This document shows, piece by piece, positions 31,541 to 39,911 of a stretch of DNA of 64,000 bases. Origin of the DNA: a virus; IMG/VR virus record IMGVR_UViG_3300032323_002909, positions 62,001 through 126,000 of that record; one strand, given 5' to 3'. Positions within the stretch are counted from its first letter, which is position 1. Each line of letters opens with the position of its first letter. The notes under the pieces were generated by a model that saw only the letters and a list, made by a program, of their open reading frames with translations, was not told where the DNA came from and made no database searches. A program made the position numbers and the translations under genes.

Positions 31541-31777
31541 ATGAACAACAAAAATGCATACGAGATAAGGCTCGATATATTGAGCATAGCACATGGTGAT
31601 CTAATGACAGTTTTTCAAGAAAAGCTGCATAACGCCAAAAAGAGAATGGTCGGTGATCAAGACGATTGTTGGGTAGAGGATAAAATTGATGACAAGGTTA
31701 TCGGTGATTTGCTTCCAACTTCAGCAGAAATTATTAAACGCGCTAAAGAATTATACGCATTTGTGGAAAATGCATAA
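31541..31777 (+). CDS. Small hypothetical protein
   Basis: This is a 78-residue protein. It looks helical (YEIRLDILSIAHGDLMTVFQEKL) and acidic in the middle (DQDDCWVEDKIDD). It opens a run of small genes up to uvsX, with gaps of only a few bases. The upstream region has a late box and a hairpin leader. From memory, proteins starting NAYEIRLDIL occur in other T4-like phages. Function unknown. Confidence 0.6.
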   Translation: MNNKNAYEIRLDILSIAHGDLMTVFQEKLHNAKKRMVGDQDDCWVEDKIDDKVIGDLLPTSAEIIKRAKELYAFVENA

Positions 31778-31779
31778 AG

Positions 31780-31866
31780 ATGGCTGATAGGTCGCTCCTA
31801 TCTGATCTGGAATACGCAGGAGGAAGTCCAGTGAGAATGTATATAAACCCTGCACAATTTTTATGA
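31780..31866 (+). CDS. 28-residue small protein filling the gap between two genes
   Basis: This frame starts 2 bases after the upstream stop and ends in ATGA overlap with the next gene. It reads MADRSLLSDLEYAGGSPVR and onward to INPAQFL. The tight fit suggests real translation and coupling. The same DNA contains two small hairpins (GATAGG/CCTATC and GCAGG/CCTGC), so an RNA role is also possible. Confidence 0.55.
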   Translation: MADRSLLSDLEYAGGSPVRMYINPAQFL

Positions 31867-32078
31867 TTTTGCAACTAAATCCCGCCATACCTATGGATAC
31901 CCCCAAAGGTAAAGGATATGCTCATTTTCTTATAGATTATTCACAAGAACATGATTTATTTTGGGTTGTTTTCATAAATGACACAAAAGAATGCTGGACT
32001 TTTAAAAATTCTGTGATAAAAATAGAGAACAACGCGACATTGACAAATAATTATGACAATACAAGAGGCATACAATAA
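31863..32078 (+). CDS. Conserved small T4-like phage protein
   Basis: This is a 71-residue protein. The pattern LNPAIPMDTPKGKGYAHFLI followed by LFWVVFINDTKECWTF is one I recall in many T4-like marine phages, where the function is unknown. The likely fold is a small beta-barrel. Its start shares ATGA with the end of the upstream micro-gene, and its end overlaps the next gene by 26 bases. It lies in the cluster leading to uvsX. Confidence 0.65.
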   Translation: MILQLNPAIPMDTPKGKGYAHFLIDYSQEHDLFWVVFINDTKECWTFKNSVIKIENNATLTNNYDNTRGIQ

Positions 32079-32304
32079 AGGTTTGAACGATGCGGAAAAT
32101 AATGTTATTAATAACTTTATCAATATTTTAAATGATAAAGAATTTGATATTGCTTTTCCTAATCCTAAATTGGAAATCGTTCGAAAAGTAATTAAGGAGA
32201 GATCCGATTATTACTTTAAGATGGCTGAAGGATCTCATGGCATAGCCAGAGGTTTTCAGAAAAAAATAGAAACCCACAAATTAGAGCTTGAAAAAGCCAA
32301 ATAA
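32053..32304 (+). CDS. Small helical hypothetical protein
   Basis: This is an 83-residue protein. It is helical and charged (MTIQEAYNKGLNDAENNVI at the start) with a basic end (KKIETHKLELEKAK). Its start lies inside the previous gene by 26 bases. There are no domain matches. It is probably part of the early operon toward uvsX. Confidence 0.6.
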   Translation: MTIQEAYNKGLNDAENNVINNFINILNDKEFDIAFPNPKLEIVRKVIKERSDYYFKMAEGSHGIARGFQKKIETHKLELEKAK

Positions 32305-32329
32305 TATACTAAATTGAGATATAACAAAT

Positions 32330-32671
32330 ATGAAAAGTACATACGTAGCATTAATTGATCAGGTTGGACGGAATATCATCGGCACACTTGTTTCGCAAAC
32401 GGAAACAAGTATCACCCTATATAATCCAGTAATTCTTTACACCCAACCGACACAGAACAAACAACTTCAAGTTCAGAGTTTTCCAGTATTCTTTTTTGAA
32501 TTCATTTCGAAAGAGCATCGCGATCAAAACAATTGGACTTATCCTAAATCCTCTGTGGTGATTAGTGATGTGGTACTGGATGATAACATTATCAAACAAT
32601 ACCTCACTATTAACACCCCATCAATGCCTGAGCCTGAAAAAGGTAAAATCGTGAGTATCGAAGATCTATAA
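32330..32671 (+). CDS. Conserved beta-rich protein, possibly Sm-like
   Basis: This is a 113-residue protein. YVALIDQVGRNIIGTLVSQ followed by TSITLYNPVILYTQPT has the strand spacing of an Sm/LSm-like fold (a G-x-L strand then a hydrophobic strand). The end is acidic (PEPEKGKIVSIEDL). I recall similar proteins near uvsX in marine T4-like phages. An RNA-binding or protein-assembly role is only a guess. It ends one base before uvsX starts. Confidence 0.55.
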   Translation: MKSTYVALIDQVGRNIIGTLVSQTETSITLYNPVILYTQPTQNKQLQVQSFPVFFFEFISKEHRDQNNWTYPKSSVVISDVVLDDNIIKQYLTINTPSMPEPEKGKIVSIEDL

Positions 32672-32672
32672 T

Positions 32673-33779
32673 ATGGATAAAGAAATTGCATCAATTTTGG
32701 ACAGCTTAAATGATGTTGTCCCATATTCAGCCTACCTTTCAGAATCAACCCTTTCATCTGTAGATGATTGGATTGATACTGGAAGCATGGTTTTGAATGC
32801 GCTTATTTCTGGTTCATTGTATGGTGGCGTTCCAAAAGGTCGCATCACCCAATTTGCAGGTCCTTCTCAGAGTTTTAAATCTGGTATTGTCCTTAACATC
32901 TTGGCAAATGCTCAGAAAAAAGGCATGATTCCAGTGATTTTTGATACCGAAGGCGCAATTGACCCTGAATCAGCTGCAAAATTCGGTTTAGATATTGCTA
33001 AAGTAAAATATGTAGGTTGTGAATCGGTTGAACAAACTCGAAACGCCATCTACAAATTTCTTAAAAATGTTCGAGATAAGAAACAATTTGGTAAGTTTAT
33101 TATCGCAATTGATTCCTTGGCGAATTTGAATTCTGAAATGGAATTAACACGCATGGACAAAGATTCTATGTCTGCTGATATGGGAACATTTGCCAAGTCT
33201 GTAAAGAGTCTTTTGAAGACATGCACAAACATGTCTACTTTGACTAAAACTCCTATCATTATTACAAATCATGTTTATGATGATCCTAGTGCAATGTATC
33301 CATCTTTAGAGAAGAATATGCCAGGCGGTAAAGCGGCGGTTTATCTTCCTTCTGTGACAGTTCAACTGGCTCGTAAACTTGTTAAAGATGGTGAATTGAA
33401 ACAGGTTAATGATAAGCTTTCGGCATCACAAAAGAATTATTCTGGTGTTGTCATTAGAATGCTTACTGTTAAAAATAGATTCGTTAAACAATACCTTGAA
33501 GGTGAAATGTATTTATCTTTCAGTAAAGGTTTGAATAAATATTATGGATTGGTTGACATTATGAAAGGTATGGGAGTTATTACCAACTCTGGTTCAGCTT
33601 ATTCTGATTGGGAGGGTAATAAACTTGGATATCTTAAGGTTTGGTCGAAAGACATTGACTTATGGGAAAACAAATTGCTCCCAGAACTCGAAAAACGTGT
33701 TAAAATTCACTGGGCATATGGTTCATCTCCCGATGAAGACGATTTGACTTCTCTGGAAGATGATGATGGTGAAGAATAA
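32673..33779 (+). CDS. uvsX: RecA-like recombinase UvsX
   Basis: This is a 368-residue protein (T4 UvsX 391). The Walker A loop is GPSQSFKS (63-70), followed by PVIFDTEGAI for the catalytic Glu and IIAIDSLANL for Walker B. The C-terminal acidic tail (SSPDEDDLTSLEDDDGEE) is typical of the family. It catalyses strand exchange and works with UvsY and gp32. Its stop abuts the methyltransferase start. The identity is sure. Confidence 0.92.
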   Translation: MDKEIASILDSLNDVVPYSAYLSESTLSSVDDWIDTGSMVLNALISGSLYGGVPKGRITQFAGPSQSFKSGIVLNILANAQKKGMIPVIFDTEGAIDPESAAKFGLDIAKVKYVGCESVEQTRNAIYKFLKNVRDKKQFGKFIIAIDSLANLNSEMELTRMDKDSMSADMGTFAKSVKSLLKTCTNMSTLTKTPIIITNHVYDDPSAMYPSLEKNMPGGKAAVYLPSVTVQLARKLVKDGELKQVNDKLSASQKNYSGVVIRMLTVKNRFVKQYLEGEMYLSFSKGLNKYYGLVDIMKGMGVITNSGSAYSDWEGNKLGYLKVWSKDIDLWENKLLPELEKRVKIHWAYGSSPDEDDLTSLEDDDGEE

Positions 33780-34562
33780 ATGAAAGTCCGCGAAGGAATA
33801 CATTTGTTTAATGGTGATTGCTTGGAAGTTCTAAAAAAGCTTCCAAGCGATTCTATTGATTTGATTTTGGCAGATCCCCCATATGAACAAAATATTCGTC
33901 TTAAATGGGATAAAATGATCGACTTTGAAACTCTTTGGGTCGAGCTTGGTAGAATAGCTAAAGACAAAAGCCCAATAGTTTTAATGGGTAATCAACCATT
34001 CACCACCGATCTTATAAATTCAAAAAGAGATTGGTTTAGATACGAATGGGTATGGGATAAACACATACCTCGTGGTATGCATCAAGCCAAGTCTCAACCA
34101 ATGCGAAAACACGAAAACATTATAGTGTTTTCTAAAAATTATCCTACCAATTATTATCCAATAATGGAGGAGCGTGATAAACCCATCAGAAGAAAAAATT
34201 ATAATAAAAATTCTAAAGGTATCGATGGGCATTACAAAGAAGATCAGACCGATAAATGGTTTGAATATACTCACAAGAACCCGAATACTATCATATCAGG
34301 TTGTTGGGAAAAAAATAAAGGTAAAGTTCATCCTACACAAAAACCCGTGTCATTGATGGAATATCTAATCAAAACTTATACAAAAGAAAATGATTTGGTA
34401 TTAGATTTTTGTTTTGGGTCTAACTCATGTGGGGTAGCTGCTTTGAATACCAATAGAAAATATATTGGTATCGAAAGAGACAAAGATTATTTTGAGCAGG
34501 GTAAAACCCGAATGATCAATCATTTATCATCAACCAATGATGATAATTTTTCGGTTTCTTAA
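33780..34562 (+). CDS. DNA N6-adenine/N4-cytosine methyltransferase (beta class)
   Basis: This is a 260-residue enzyme. LILADPPYEQNI has the catalytic DPPY (32-35) near the N-terminus, and the SAM-binding LDFCFGSNSCG lies near residue 205. That order is the beta class. The usual F-x-G-x-G is changed to FCFGSNSCG but keeps the aromatic and glycines. HPTQKPVSLMEYLI precedes it, as in many site-specific methylases. It may protect phage DNA from host restriction. There is no restriction partner, and the recognition site is unknown. Its end overlaps by 47 bases the end of the large leftward gene. Confidence 0.85.
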   Translation: MKVREGIHLFNGDCLEVLKKLPSDSIDLILADPPYEQNIRLKWDKMIDFETLWVELGRIAKDKSPIVLMGNQPFTTDLINSKRDWFRYEWVWDKHIPRGMHQAKSQPMRKHENIIVFSKNYPTNYYPIMEERDKPIRRKNYNKNSKGIDGHYKEDQTDKWFEYTHKNPNTIISGCWEKNKGKVHPTQKPVSLMEYLIKTYTKENDLVLDFCFGSNSCGVAALNTNRKYIGIERDKDYFEQGKTRMINHLSSTNDDNFSVS

Positions 34563-36534
34563 ATCCACGCTCTTTGAATTCTCCGACAGTGTTGGTGAAT
34601 CTATCTTTTTTGACTTGTTCAGTGAAATAATCCATCACTGAACTCTCGTTCAAACCTTTTTGTTTGAGAGCAGAAATTCTTTCGCTGAGTCTGTCCATTT
34701 CATCCAAATCTGGATCATCTGACATCATTATTTCCGATAATCTATCTTCTAATTCGGAAATAGACTCGGATGGTTCATCTTCGTCAGCGATGTCTTCTTC
34801 CGTGTCTACCGCATCATCTTCGACATCTGCAATATCATCTTCAATATCCATTGTGTCATCTTCGACATCTACAATATCATCTTCGGTATCGAAGTCATCA
34901 TCTTCTGTTGGTTCTTCGGCAACTGAAGATGCTTCTTTTTTGAGGTCTTTTATTTCTTTTTCGATTCTTTCTATTTCATCGAAATCTGTATCATCATCCA
35001 ATAACAAATCTTGTAGACGAGATTCTAGCTCATCAATTTTTGCTTGGGTTTCTGCGCTAATACCAGCTTTTGCTACAGGTTTGGTAGTTTTTCGAGTGGA
35101 TGGATCTGACTTATTAGCTTCTTTTGATTTTCTCATTTGTTCTCTAATAGTCTTTTCTTTTTTCCATATTTTATACCAATTATCAAAAGTTTTTATTTTT
35201 TCTGGTGTATCTAATACTTTTTTCACAGTAGCCGTGTCAAATTCTTCATATTCATCAAAATCAGAATCTGCTACGGTGTCGAATTCAGGTTGTTTGGCTA
35301 ATTTCAACATATATTTACCAAGCATTTCTATTTCATTGGAATCATAAGAACTCAACATTTCCATGAAATCTTTTTTAGTAATCGAATCGTCTTCGATAAA
35401 ATTGGAAAAATCGCCCAATAGTTTATCCGAAATCATTTTATGGGTTGCGATTGCCTTATCTGTATCATTATTTGCCTTGCCACTTCTTCTGATTTTTAAA
35501 AAATAATCCACAACATTTCTCAATCCTTCAAGCGGAAAATTATCGGTTGAAGTTGTCGTTTCAGTTGTTTTATTTTTAATATTATCTTTTTGTATTTGTT
35601 TTATTTTACGGATTAATGGTGACGCTGCCGCATAAATTCGATCTTTATCAAATCTGTTTATACCAAAAATTTCTTGAACACGTTTATCAGCAGCTACTGC
35701 AAAAGCAGATGTTTTAGGAACTCTTCTACCATAACTCATTGTTGGGGATTCCGTTTCCGCTTTGTCGTCATTTGCGATATCTTTGTTCACTCGAACACGC
35801 GCTCTCAAATCATTTATATCCAAATAATCTATACCATCCTCACTCAAAAAGCCTCTTGGATTATCTTTAATATATTTCTCATCTTCAGGTGATAGACTTG
35901 TTCTGTTTTTCAAGAACAGTTGTGTGCGTTTCTTAGCCAATTCTCTATCATTTAAATTTTCTTGTTTCTTAGATTTGTCGAGCATGTATTCGATGTCATC
36001 TGGAGAATCGACATCATCTGGTATTGAGTCTAAAATAGTATTACCAGTTTTACGTTTTTTTGCTGCCGATGGAGCATCCAAATATTCAATAATATTGTTG
36101 ACATTAAGTAATTGTTTTTTAATATCTTGTGATAATATTTTTTTGATATTATCTTTAACTACGGTAAAAAGACCATATTCTGCTTGTTTTTGAGAAGATG
36201 GGGAATTAGATCCTGTGCTCGTTAACCAATTTAAAAATTCGTCGGTATAAATTCTAGTTCCAGCCACTTTTTTTACAACAGTGGGTATATAATCCCAAAT
36301 ATATTTCTGATCATAATCTAGTATGTCTAATAAAGTGGTTAGTAGATAATCAATCGTCTTTGCTCGCAAATGTCCTGCTGAAGTGACCTTACCTTCAGTT
36401 TTGATTATTTCTTTTACAGGATTGTAAATTTCATCATTGAAATTTTGTAATTTTAATTTACTCCAGACATTCGCCCTATCTTCATTGATAAGTTGAACTC
36501 TCTCGGTTAAATAATCCAGATCATAAATTCTCAT
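34516..36534 (-). CDS. Large putative internal head protein with acidic repeats
   Basis: This is a 672-residue protein. The leader MRIYDLDYLTERVQLINE ends in I-N-E before Asp. The middle is mostly basic and helical. A region near the C-terminus alternates coiled helices (ELESRLQDLLLDDDTDFDEI, then a similar SELEDRLSEIMMSDDPDLDEM) around an Asp/Glu-rich stretch with repeated (D/E)DD(I/T)(V/M)D. The C-terminus has KPKNYHHWLMIND. It is a single late gene reading against its neighbours. Acidic repeats are known in T4 core proteins, so a scaffold or injected role is possible. The two matching coiled segments suggest internal duplication. Confidence 0.65.
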   Translation of the reverse strand: MRIYDLDYLTERVQLINEDRANVWSKLKLQNFNDEIYNPVKEIIKTEGKVTSAGHLRAKTIDYLLTTLLDILDYDQKYIWDYIPTVVKKVAGTRIYTDEFLNWLTSTGSNSPSSQKQAEYGLFTVVKDNIKKILSQDIKKQLLNVNNIIEYLDAPSAAKKRKTGNTILDSIPDDVDSPDDIEYMLDKSKKQENLNDRELAKKRTQLFLKNRTSLSPEDEKYIKDNPRGFLSEDGIDYLDINDLRARVRVNKDIANDDKAETESPTMSYGRRVPKTSAFAVAADKRVQEIFGINRFDKDRIYAAASPLIRKIKQIQKDNIKNKTTETTTSTDNFPLEGLRNVVDYFLKIRRSGKANNDTDKAIATHKMISDKLLGDFSNFIEDDSITKKDFMEMLSSYDSNEIEMLGKYMLKLAKQPEFDTVADSDFDEYEEFDTATVKKVLDTPEKIKTFDNWYKIWKKEKTIREQMRKSKEANKSDPSTRKTTKPVAKAGISAETQAKIDELESRLQDLLLDDDTDFDEIERIEKEIKDLKKEASSVAEEPTEDDDFDTEDDIVDVEDDTMDIEDDIADVEDDAVDTEEDIADEDEPSESISELEDRLSEIMMSDDPDLDEMDRLSERISALKQKGLNESSVMDYFTEQVKKDRFTNTVGEFKERGFKKPKNYHHWLMIND

Positions 36535-36539
36535 ATTCT

Positions 36540-36545
36540 TATTTA
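36540..36545 (-). promoter_or_regulatory. Late promoter of the large acidic protein
   Basis: GTTAAATA (TAAATA at 36545-36540), 5 nt before the ATG at 36534. Back to back with the late promoter of the kinase-like gene. Confidence 0.7.
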
Positions 36546-36567
36546 ACGCATTTATAATATTTTCAGT

Positions 36568-36573
36568 TAAATA
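36568..36573 (+). promoter_or_regulatory. Late promoter of the kinase-like gene
   Basis: GTTAAATA (TAAATA at 36568-36573), 7 nt before the ATG at 36581. Confidence 0.6.
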
Positions 36574-36580
36574 AATTAGT

Positions 36581-37300
36581 ATGATTTCGTTCGCAAAACA
36601 CTATTTGATCAAAGAAGCTTTTGATACTGTGACAGAATTTTTATTGAATCCTGAACACTCGGATAAAGAGTATGATGAACTAGTCGCGGAGTTTGAAGCT
36701 TCTGGTGGTGAAGTTTTGGGTTCTGGATCATTTGGTATTGTATATTCACACCCAAGTTGGCCCTATGTGCTCAAAGTGTTTAGTTGGGATGACCCATATC
36801 TAAAATTTGCAAGATACGCATACGACAACCCACATCCATCTTTTCCAAAATTTTATGGTAAACCACAACGTGTTGTCCCTAATTATACGAGATATAAAGA
36901 TGAAGCAAAGCAATATCTGGCAAGGATTGAACGTTTGGAACCAACTTCAGAAAATGTTTTGAATAAAATAAATGTGGAACTTATGTTATACTTTCATCTA
37001 AGGGACAATCCAGAATTGATAAAAAATCGAGTAGATTTTATGAAATTGTCTAGCAGAGTCAAAGCATTACCCAAAGAAATTTATAATCTATTAGATGGAT
37101 TATATTTGATACGTAGAGATCTCCCCACATTGAACCCTGATTTACATGAAGATAATGTTATGATGCGAGATGATGGTCAATATGTGTGGATCGATCCTGT
37201 TTGGACTGGCGATGAAGCTAGTGAAAACCCACTGACCGCTGCTATGACATCTAAGGACTACGCTCCCGAAAACATGTTACGTGGTGGAAGAACATCTTGA
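36581..37300 (+). CDS. Protein-kinase-fold protein with putative capsid-targeting leader
   Basis: This is a 239-residue protein. The leader MISFAKHYLIKE has I-K-E before Ala. Then come kinase features. A glycine loop LGSGSFGIVYS (46-56) is followed by VLKVF with the Lys at 65. NPDLHEDN (175-182) matches the catalytic loop, with Asp177 and Asn182. IDP (194-196) stands where DFG would be, with Asp195 kept. All key residues of a kinase are present, so it may be active on a protein or small molecule. It is smaller than eukaryotic kinases, like phage or KdoK-type ones. It is a single late gene and, with the leader, is likely packaged and injected. Confidence 0.75.
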   Translation: MISFAKHYLIKEAFDTVTEFLLNPEHSDKEYDELVAEFEASGGEVLGSGSFGIVYSHPSWPYVLKVFSWDDPYLKFARYAYDNPHPSFPKFYGKPQRVVPNYTRYKDEAKQYLARIERLEPTSENVLNKINVELMLYFHLRDNPELIKNRVDFMKLSSRVKALPKEIYNLLDGLYLIRRDLPTLNPDLHEDNVMMRDDGQYVWIDPVWTGDEASENPLTAAMTSKDYAPENMLRGGRTS

Positions 37301-37324
37301 CAAATCAATACAGTGTGTTAAATT
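37297..37324 (+). promoter_or_regulatory. Early promoter of the glycosyltransferase/gp41 pair
   Basis: TTGACA (37297-37302) overlaps the kinase stop, 16 nt, TAAATT (37319-37324), then 6 nt to the ATG at 37331. Confidence 0.7.
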
Positions 37325-37330
37325 TAGCAC

Positions 37331-37990
37331 ATGGATGATTCGGATAATATAGCTATTTATACAGCTACCAAAGAAAATAATTTAAGTTTTCCACTTGCTA
37401 ATAGTTTAAAAAGATTGAATTTGCAAAAATTTTTACGTGCGAAATTTGCTAATACGCAGTCTTTAGCTAAGGTTTATAACGAATTTTTAGATGATGCTAT
37501 AAAAAAAGACCTTGATTATATCATTTTTACCCATGATGACGTATGGATCGAGCATGATTTTAGGTTAAATTTACAAGAATCTTTCAATTCATTTGATGTT
37601 GTGGGTGTAGCGGGTTGTTCCAAGGCTGAAATAACGTCTCCAGCGTTATGGCATTTGATGGGTAGAGGACACTTACACGGTGCAGTGGCACACAAATACG
37701 GTAATAGTAAAGCTATGACTAGTTTTGGTATCTACCCTCATAGAGTCGTCATAATTGATGGAGTATTTATAGCTTTAAATAAGAAAGCCATCAAATCAGC
37801 AAGGTTCGATGAACAATGCCCATCAAAATGGCACTTCTATGATCTTTGTTTTAGTGCAAGATGTCTACAAAATAACTTGAAAATAGGCGTGAGTGATATT
37901 ATCATTACACACGAGTCCCATGGTTTACGCGAATTTACAGATGAGTGGAAGATGGGTGAACAATATTACATGGAAACATATAATTCTTAA
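37331..37990 (+). CDS. GT2-type glycosyltransferase (Glyco_tranf_2_5-like)
   Basis: This is a 219-residue protein. The start IAIYTATKENNLSF is followed by YIIFTHDDVWIEHDF (acidic site), VVGVAGCS, IDGVFIALNKKAI and WHFYDLCFSARCL. This order fits the Glyco_tranf_2_5 group of GT-A enzymes. It is far from the sugar island and shares a stop-start junction with gp41, but its promoter is its own. A role in modifying a surface glycan or phage DNA is possible; the acceptor is unknown. Confidence 0.72.
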   Translation: MDDSDNIAIYTATKENNLSFPLANSLKRLNLQKFLRAKFANTQSLAKVYNEFLDDAIKKDLDYIIFTHDDVWIEHDFRLNLQESFNSFDVVGVAGCSKAEITSPALWHLMGRGHLHGAVAHKYGNSKAMTSFGIYPHRVVIIDGVFIALNKKAIKSARFDEQCPSKWHFYDLCFSARCLQNNLKIGVSDIIITHESHGLREFTDEWKMGEQYYMETYNS

Positions 37991-39306
37991 TGAGTGAAAT
38001 AGACTTAGATTATTTTGAAAAGATTTTGGTGAAAAATGCCATGACTAATGGTAGTTATTTGGCATCTATTGCTGATCATGTTCAACCAAAATACTTCAAT
38101 GATAAGTTTATCGCCAAATATTTCGAAATAGTATCGGATTTTTATGATAAACGGCAAGCATTGCCAACTTTTACAGAGATAAAGACCTATTTGATCTCTG
38201 ATGAATTGAAAAATGGGTTCAAAAAGCTCATAGAATCGTTCAAAGAGCTAGATTCTGCTCAAAATAACGATGAATTGTATACAAATACTGAAAAATTCCT
38301 CAAAGAAAGAGGAATGTATCACTCGATATTGGAATCTGCTGAGAAAATATCAGAGGGTAACGTTGATACATCTGAAATTGTCGAGAAGTTTGAGAAAATT
38401 GCTGGTATAAACCTGAATGTAGACAAGGGTATTGAGATCTATGGTGATGTTGAGAGGGTTATTGACGACATTTTGAATGATGAGACCATGATATCATCCA
38501 AATGGTCTTGGTTAGACGATGCACTTGGAGGTGGTTTTGCTGAAGTAGGCAAAGCATTATACGTATTTGCAGGTCAATCCAATATCGGTAAGAGTATTTT
38601 TCTAGGTAATGTGGCTGCTAACATGGCATCACAGAACAAAAACATACTAGTAATAACATTAGAGATGTCTGAAACACTCTATGCGAAGAGAATAGCATCA
38701 AATATTACCAAAATACCGATGAAAGACTTTAGACATAACGTTCCGACACTGCGTCATGCTCTGGAAGAAGAGCATGACAAAACAGGTGGTAGAATTTACA
38801 TTAAAGAATTCCCTCCATCAACCATCACTCCTAAGCAATTAGGGGCATTCATCAAAAAAATGATTGATTCTGGTATTAAAATCGATGGTGTCGTGGTCGA
38901 TTACCTAACATTGTTGACCGCTGCTGGTTCTAATTCATATGAGAAGGGTAAAAATATCTGTGAACAGATCAGAGCATTGTCATATGTGTTTAAATGTCCC
39001 TTTGTATCTGCTTGTCAGTTGAATCGTAGTTCCATTAATGAAAATAACCCTGATATGTCAGGTATTGCAGAGAGTCTTTCTATTGCGATGACCGCCGATG
39101 TTATTGTATCCATCTTTCAAAATGAAGAAGACCAAGAATTAGGGGTGATTCGTCTTGGTATGATGAAAAATCGATTCGGTCCGAGGGGTATGGTTCAAAC
39201 TATGAGAATTGATTACCCAACACTTACTGTTCATCAATCGGATGAAGATGATGAAGAAATCATGTCTGATGATGAGTTAAGTCTACTAGAAAAATTTAGC
39301 GGTTAA
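37990..39306 (+). CDS. 41: Replicative DNA helicase gp41 (DnaB-like)
   Basis: This is a 438-residue hexameric helicase (T4 gp41 475). The helical N-terminal domain is followed by the RecA-like domain with Walker A AGQSNIGKSIF (194-204), LVITLEMSETLYAKR as the DnaB-family motif, and GVVVDYLTLL for Walker B. It unwinds DNA 5' to 3' at the fork and couples to the gp61 primase. It begins at the last base of the upstream glycosyltransferase gene. The identity is sure. Confidence 0.93.
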   Translation: MSEIDLDYFEKILVKNAMTNGSYLASIADHVQPKYFNDKFIAKYFEIVSDFYDKRQALPTFTEIKTYLISDELKNGFKKLIESFKELDSAQNNDELYTNTEKFLKERGMYHSILESAEKISEGNVDTSEIVEKFEKIAGINLNVDKGIEIYGDVERVIDDILNDETMISSKWSWLDDALGGGFAEVGKALYVFAGQSNIGKSIFLGNVAANMASQNKNILVITLEMSETLYAKRIASNITKIPMKDFRHNVPTLRHALEEEHDKTGGRIYIKEFPPSTITPKQLGAFIKKMIDSGIKIDGVVVDYLTLLTAAGSNSYEKGKNICEQIRALSYVFKCPFVSACQLNRSSINENNPDMSGIAESLSIAMTADVIVSIFQNEEDQELGVIRLGMMKNRFGPRGMVQTMRIDYPTLTVHQSDEDDEEIMSDDELSLLEKFSG

Positions 39307-39307
39307 T

Positions 39308-39313
39308 TAAATA
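39308..39313 (+). promoter_or_regulatory. Late promoter of the 168-residue internal protein
   Basis: ATTAAATA (TAAATA at 39308-39313), 5 nt before the ATG at 39319. Confidence 0.7.
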
Positions 39314-39318
39314 TTAAT

Positions 39319-39825
39319 ATGAATAAAAAAGATCAGGATAACATTGGGCTGATATATGAAAACATTTTATTAGAAGCTAGTTTATCCAATAAAAATCTTT
39401 TTTATGGCTTAAAAAGCATGTTGGATGATGGCGAAGATTTCACAATGTTGACGGATAGAAACATGGAAAAAGATGATCAACAAACTATGTCCTGTCAGTT
39501 TATATATAAAGGAACTAGACATATTAGAGTTTTCACGAGCGCGTTTTTTTCGACTAAAAACTATGATAATCCTTCTCATCTCACAGTTTCTATATTTGAG
39601 GTGACACCAGAAGGTAAAACCATATCTAAGTTGGATACTAATGCTTTCTATAACAAAGGGGCATATTTCGACATCTCACACGATCCGATAATATCTTCTG
39701 TCGAGAATTTTGTCAAATATGTCAAGTCGGTGTTGGACAGGTCTGATAGAGATCGTGGAAACGATGATGAAACGAAGCTTCCTAAATCACCAACCCCAAC
39801 GAGTAAAAAATTAATATCGATTTGA
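39319..39825 (+). CDS. Putative internal head protein of unknown function
   Basis: This is a 168-residue protein. The leader MNKKDQDNIGLIYENILLEA has L-L-E before Ala, a textbook match. The remaining domain looks alpha/beta, with SCQFIYKGTRHIRVFTS and LTVSIFEVTPEGKTI, and a disordered tail (LPKSPTPTSKK). No family was found. It is a single late gene between gp41 and DHH. An AT-rich hairpin follows at the stop. Confidence 0.65.
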   Translation: MNKKDQDNIGLIYENILLEASLSNKNLFYGLKSMLDDGEDFTMLTDRNMEKDDQQTMSCQFIYKGTRHIRVFTSAFFSTKNYDNPSHLTVSIFEVTPEGKTISKLDTNAFYNKGAYFDISHDPIISSVENFVKYVKSVLDRSDRDRGNDDETKLPKSPTPTSKKLISI

Positions 39826-39840
39826 TACGGTATTAATTTT
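39807..39840 (+). terminator. Hairpin at the end of the 168-residue gene
   Basis: A 10-bp A/T stem (AAAATTAATA with TATTAATTTT) spans the stop codon. It ends in T-rich sequence. It may be a weak terminator that isolates the late gene. Confidence 0.5.
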
Positions 39841-39877
39841 GTTTACTATATAAAAAACTGATGGGATCTTTAAATAC

Positions 39878-39905
39878 TTGACAACTGATCGATATATGCT
39901 ACGAT
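39878..39905 (+). promoter_or_regulatory. Early promoter of the DHH-gp32 region
   Basis: TTGACA (39878-39883), 16 nt, TACGAT (39900-39905), then 6 nt to the ATG at 39912. Confidence 0.7.
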
Positions 39906-39911
39906 TCCCGC

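Noticed and set aside
31781-31850. Possible RNase P-like or other structured RNA
   Set aside because: A stretch AGGAGGAAGTCC resembles an RNase P core motif, but the rest of the structure is absent and a 28-residue frame explains the segment better.
34664-35347. 227-residue Ser-rich plus-strand frame
   Set aside because: It is the antisense of the Asp/Glu-rich repeats in the large internal protein; Ser runs come from GAT/GAA codons read backwards.
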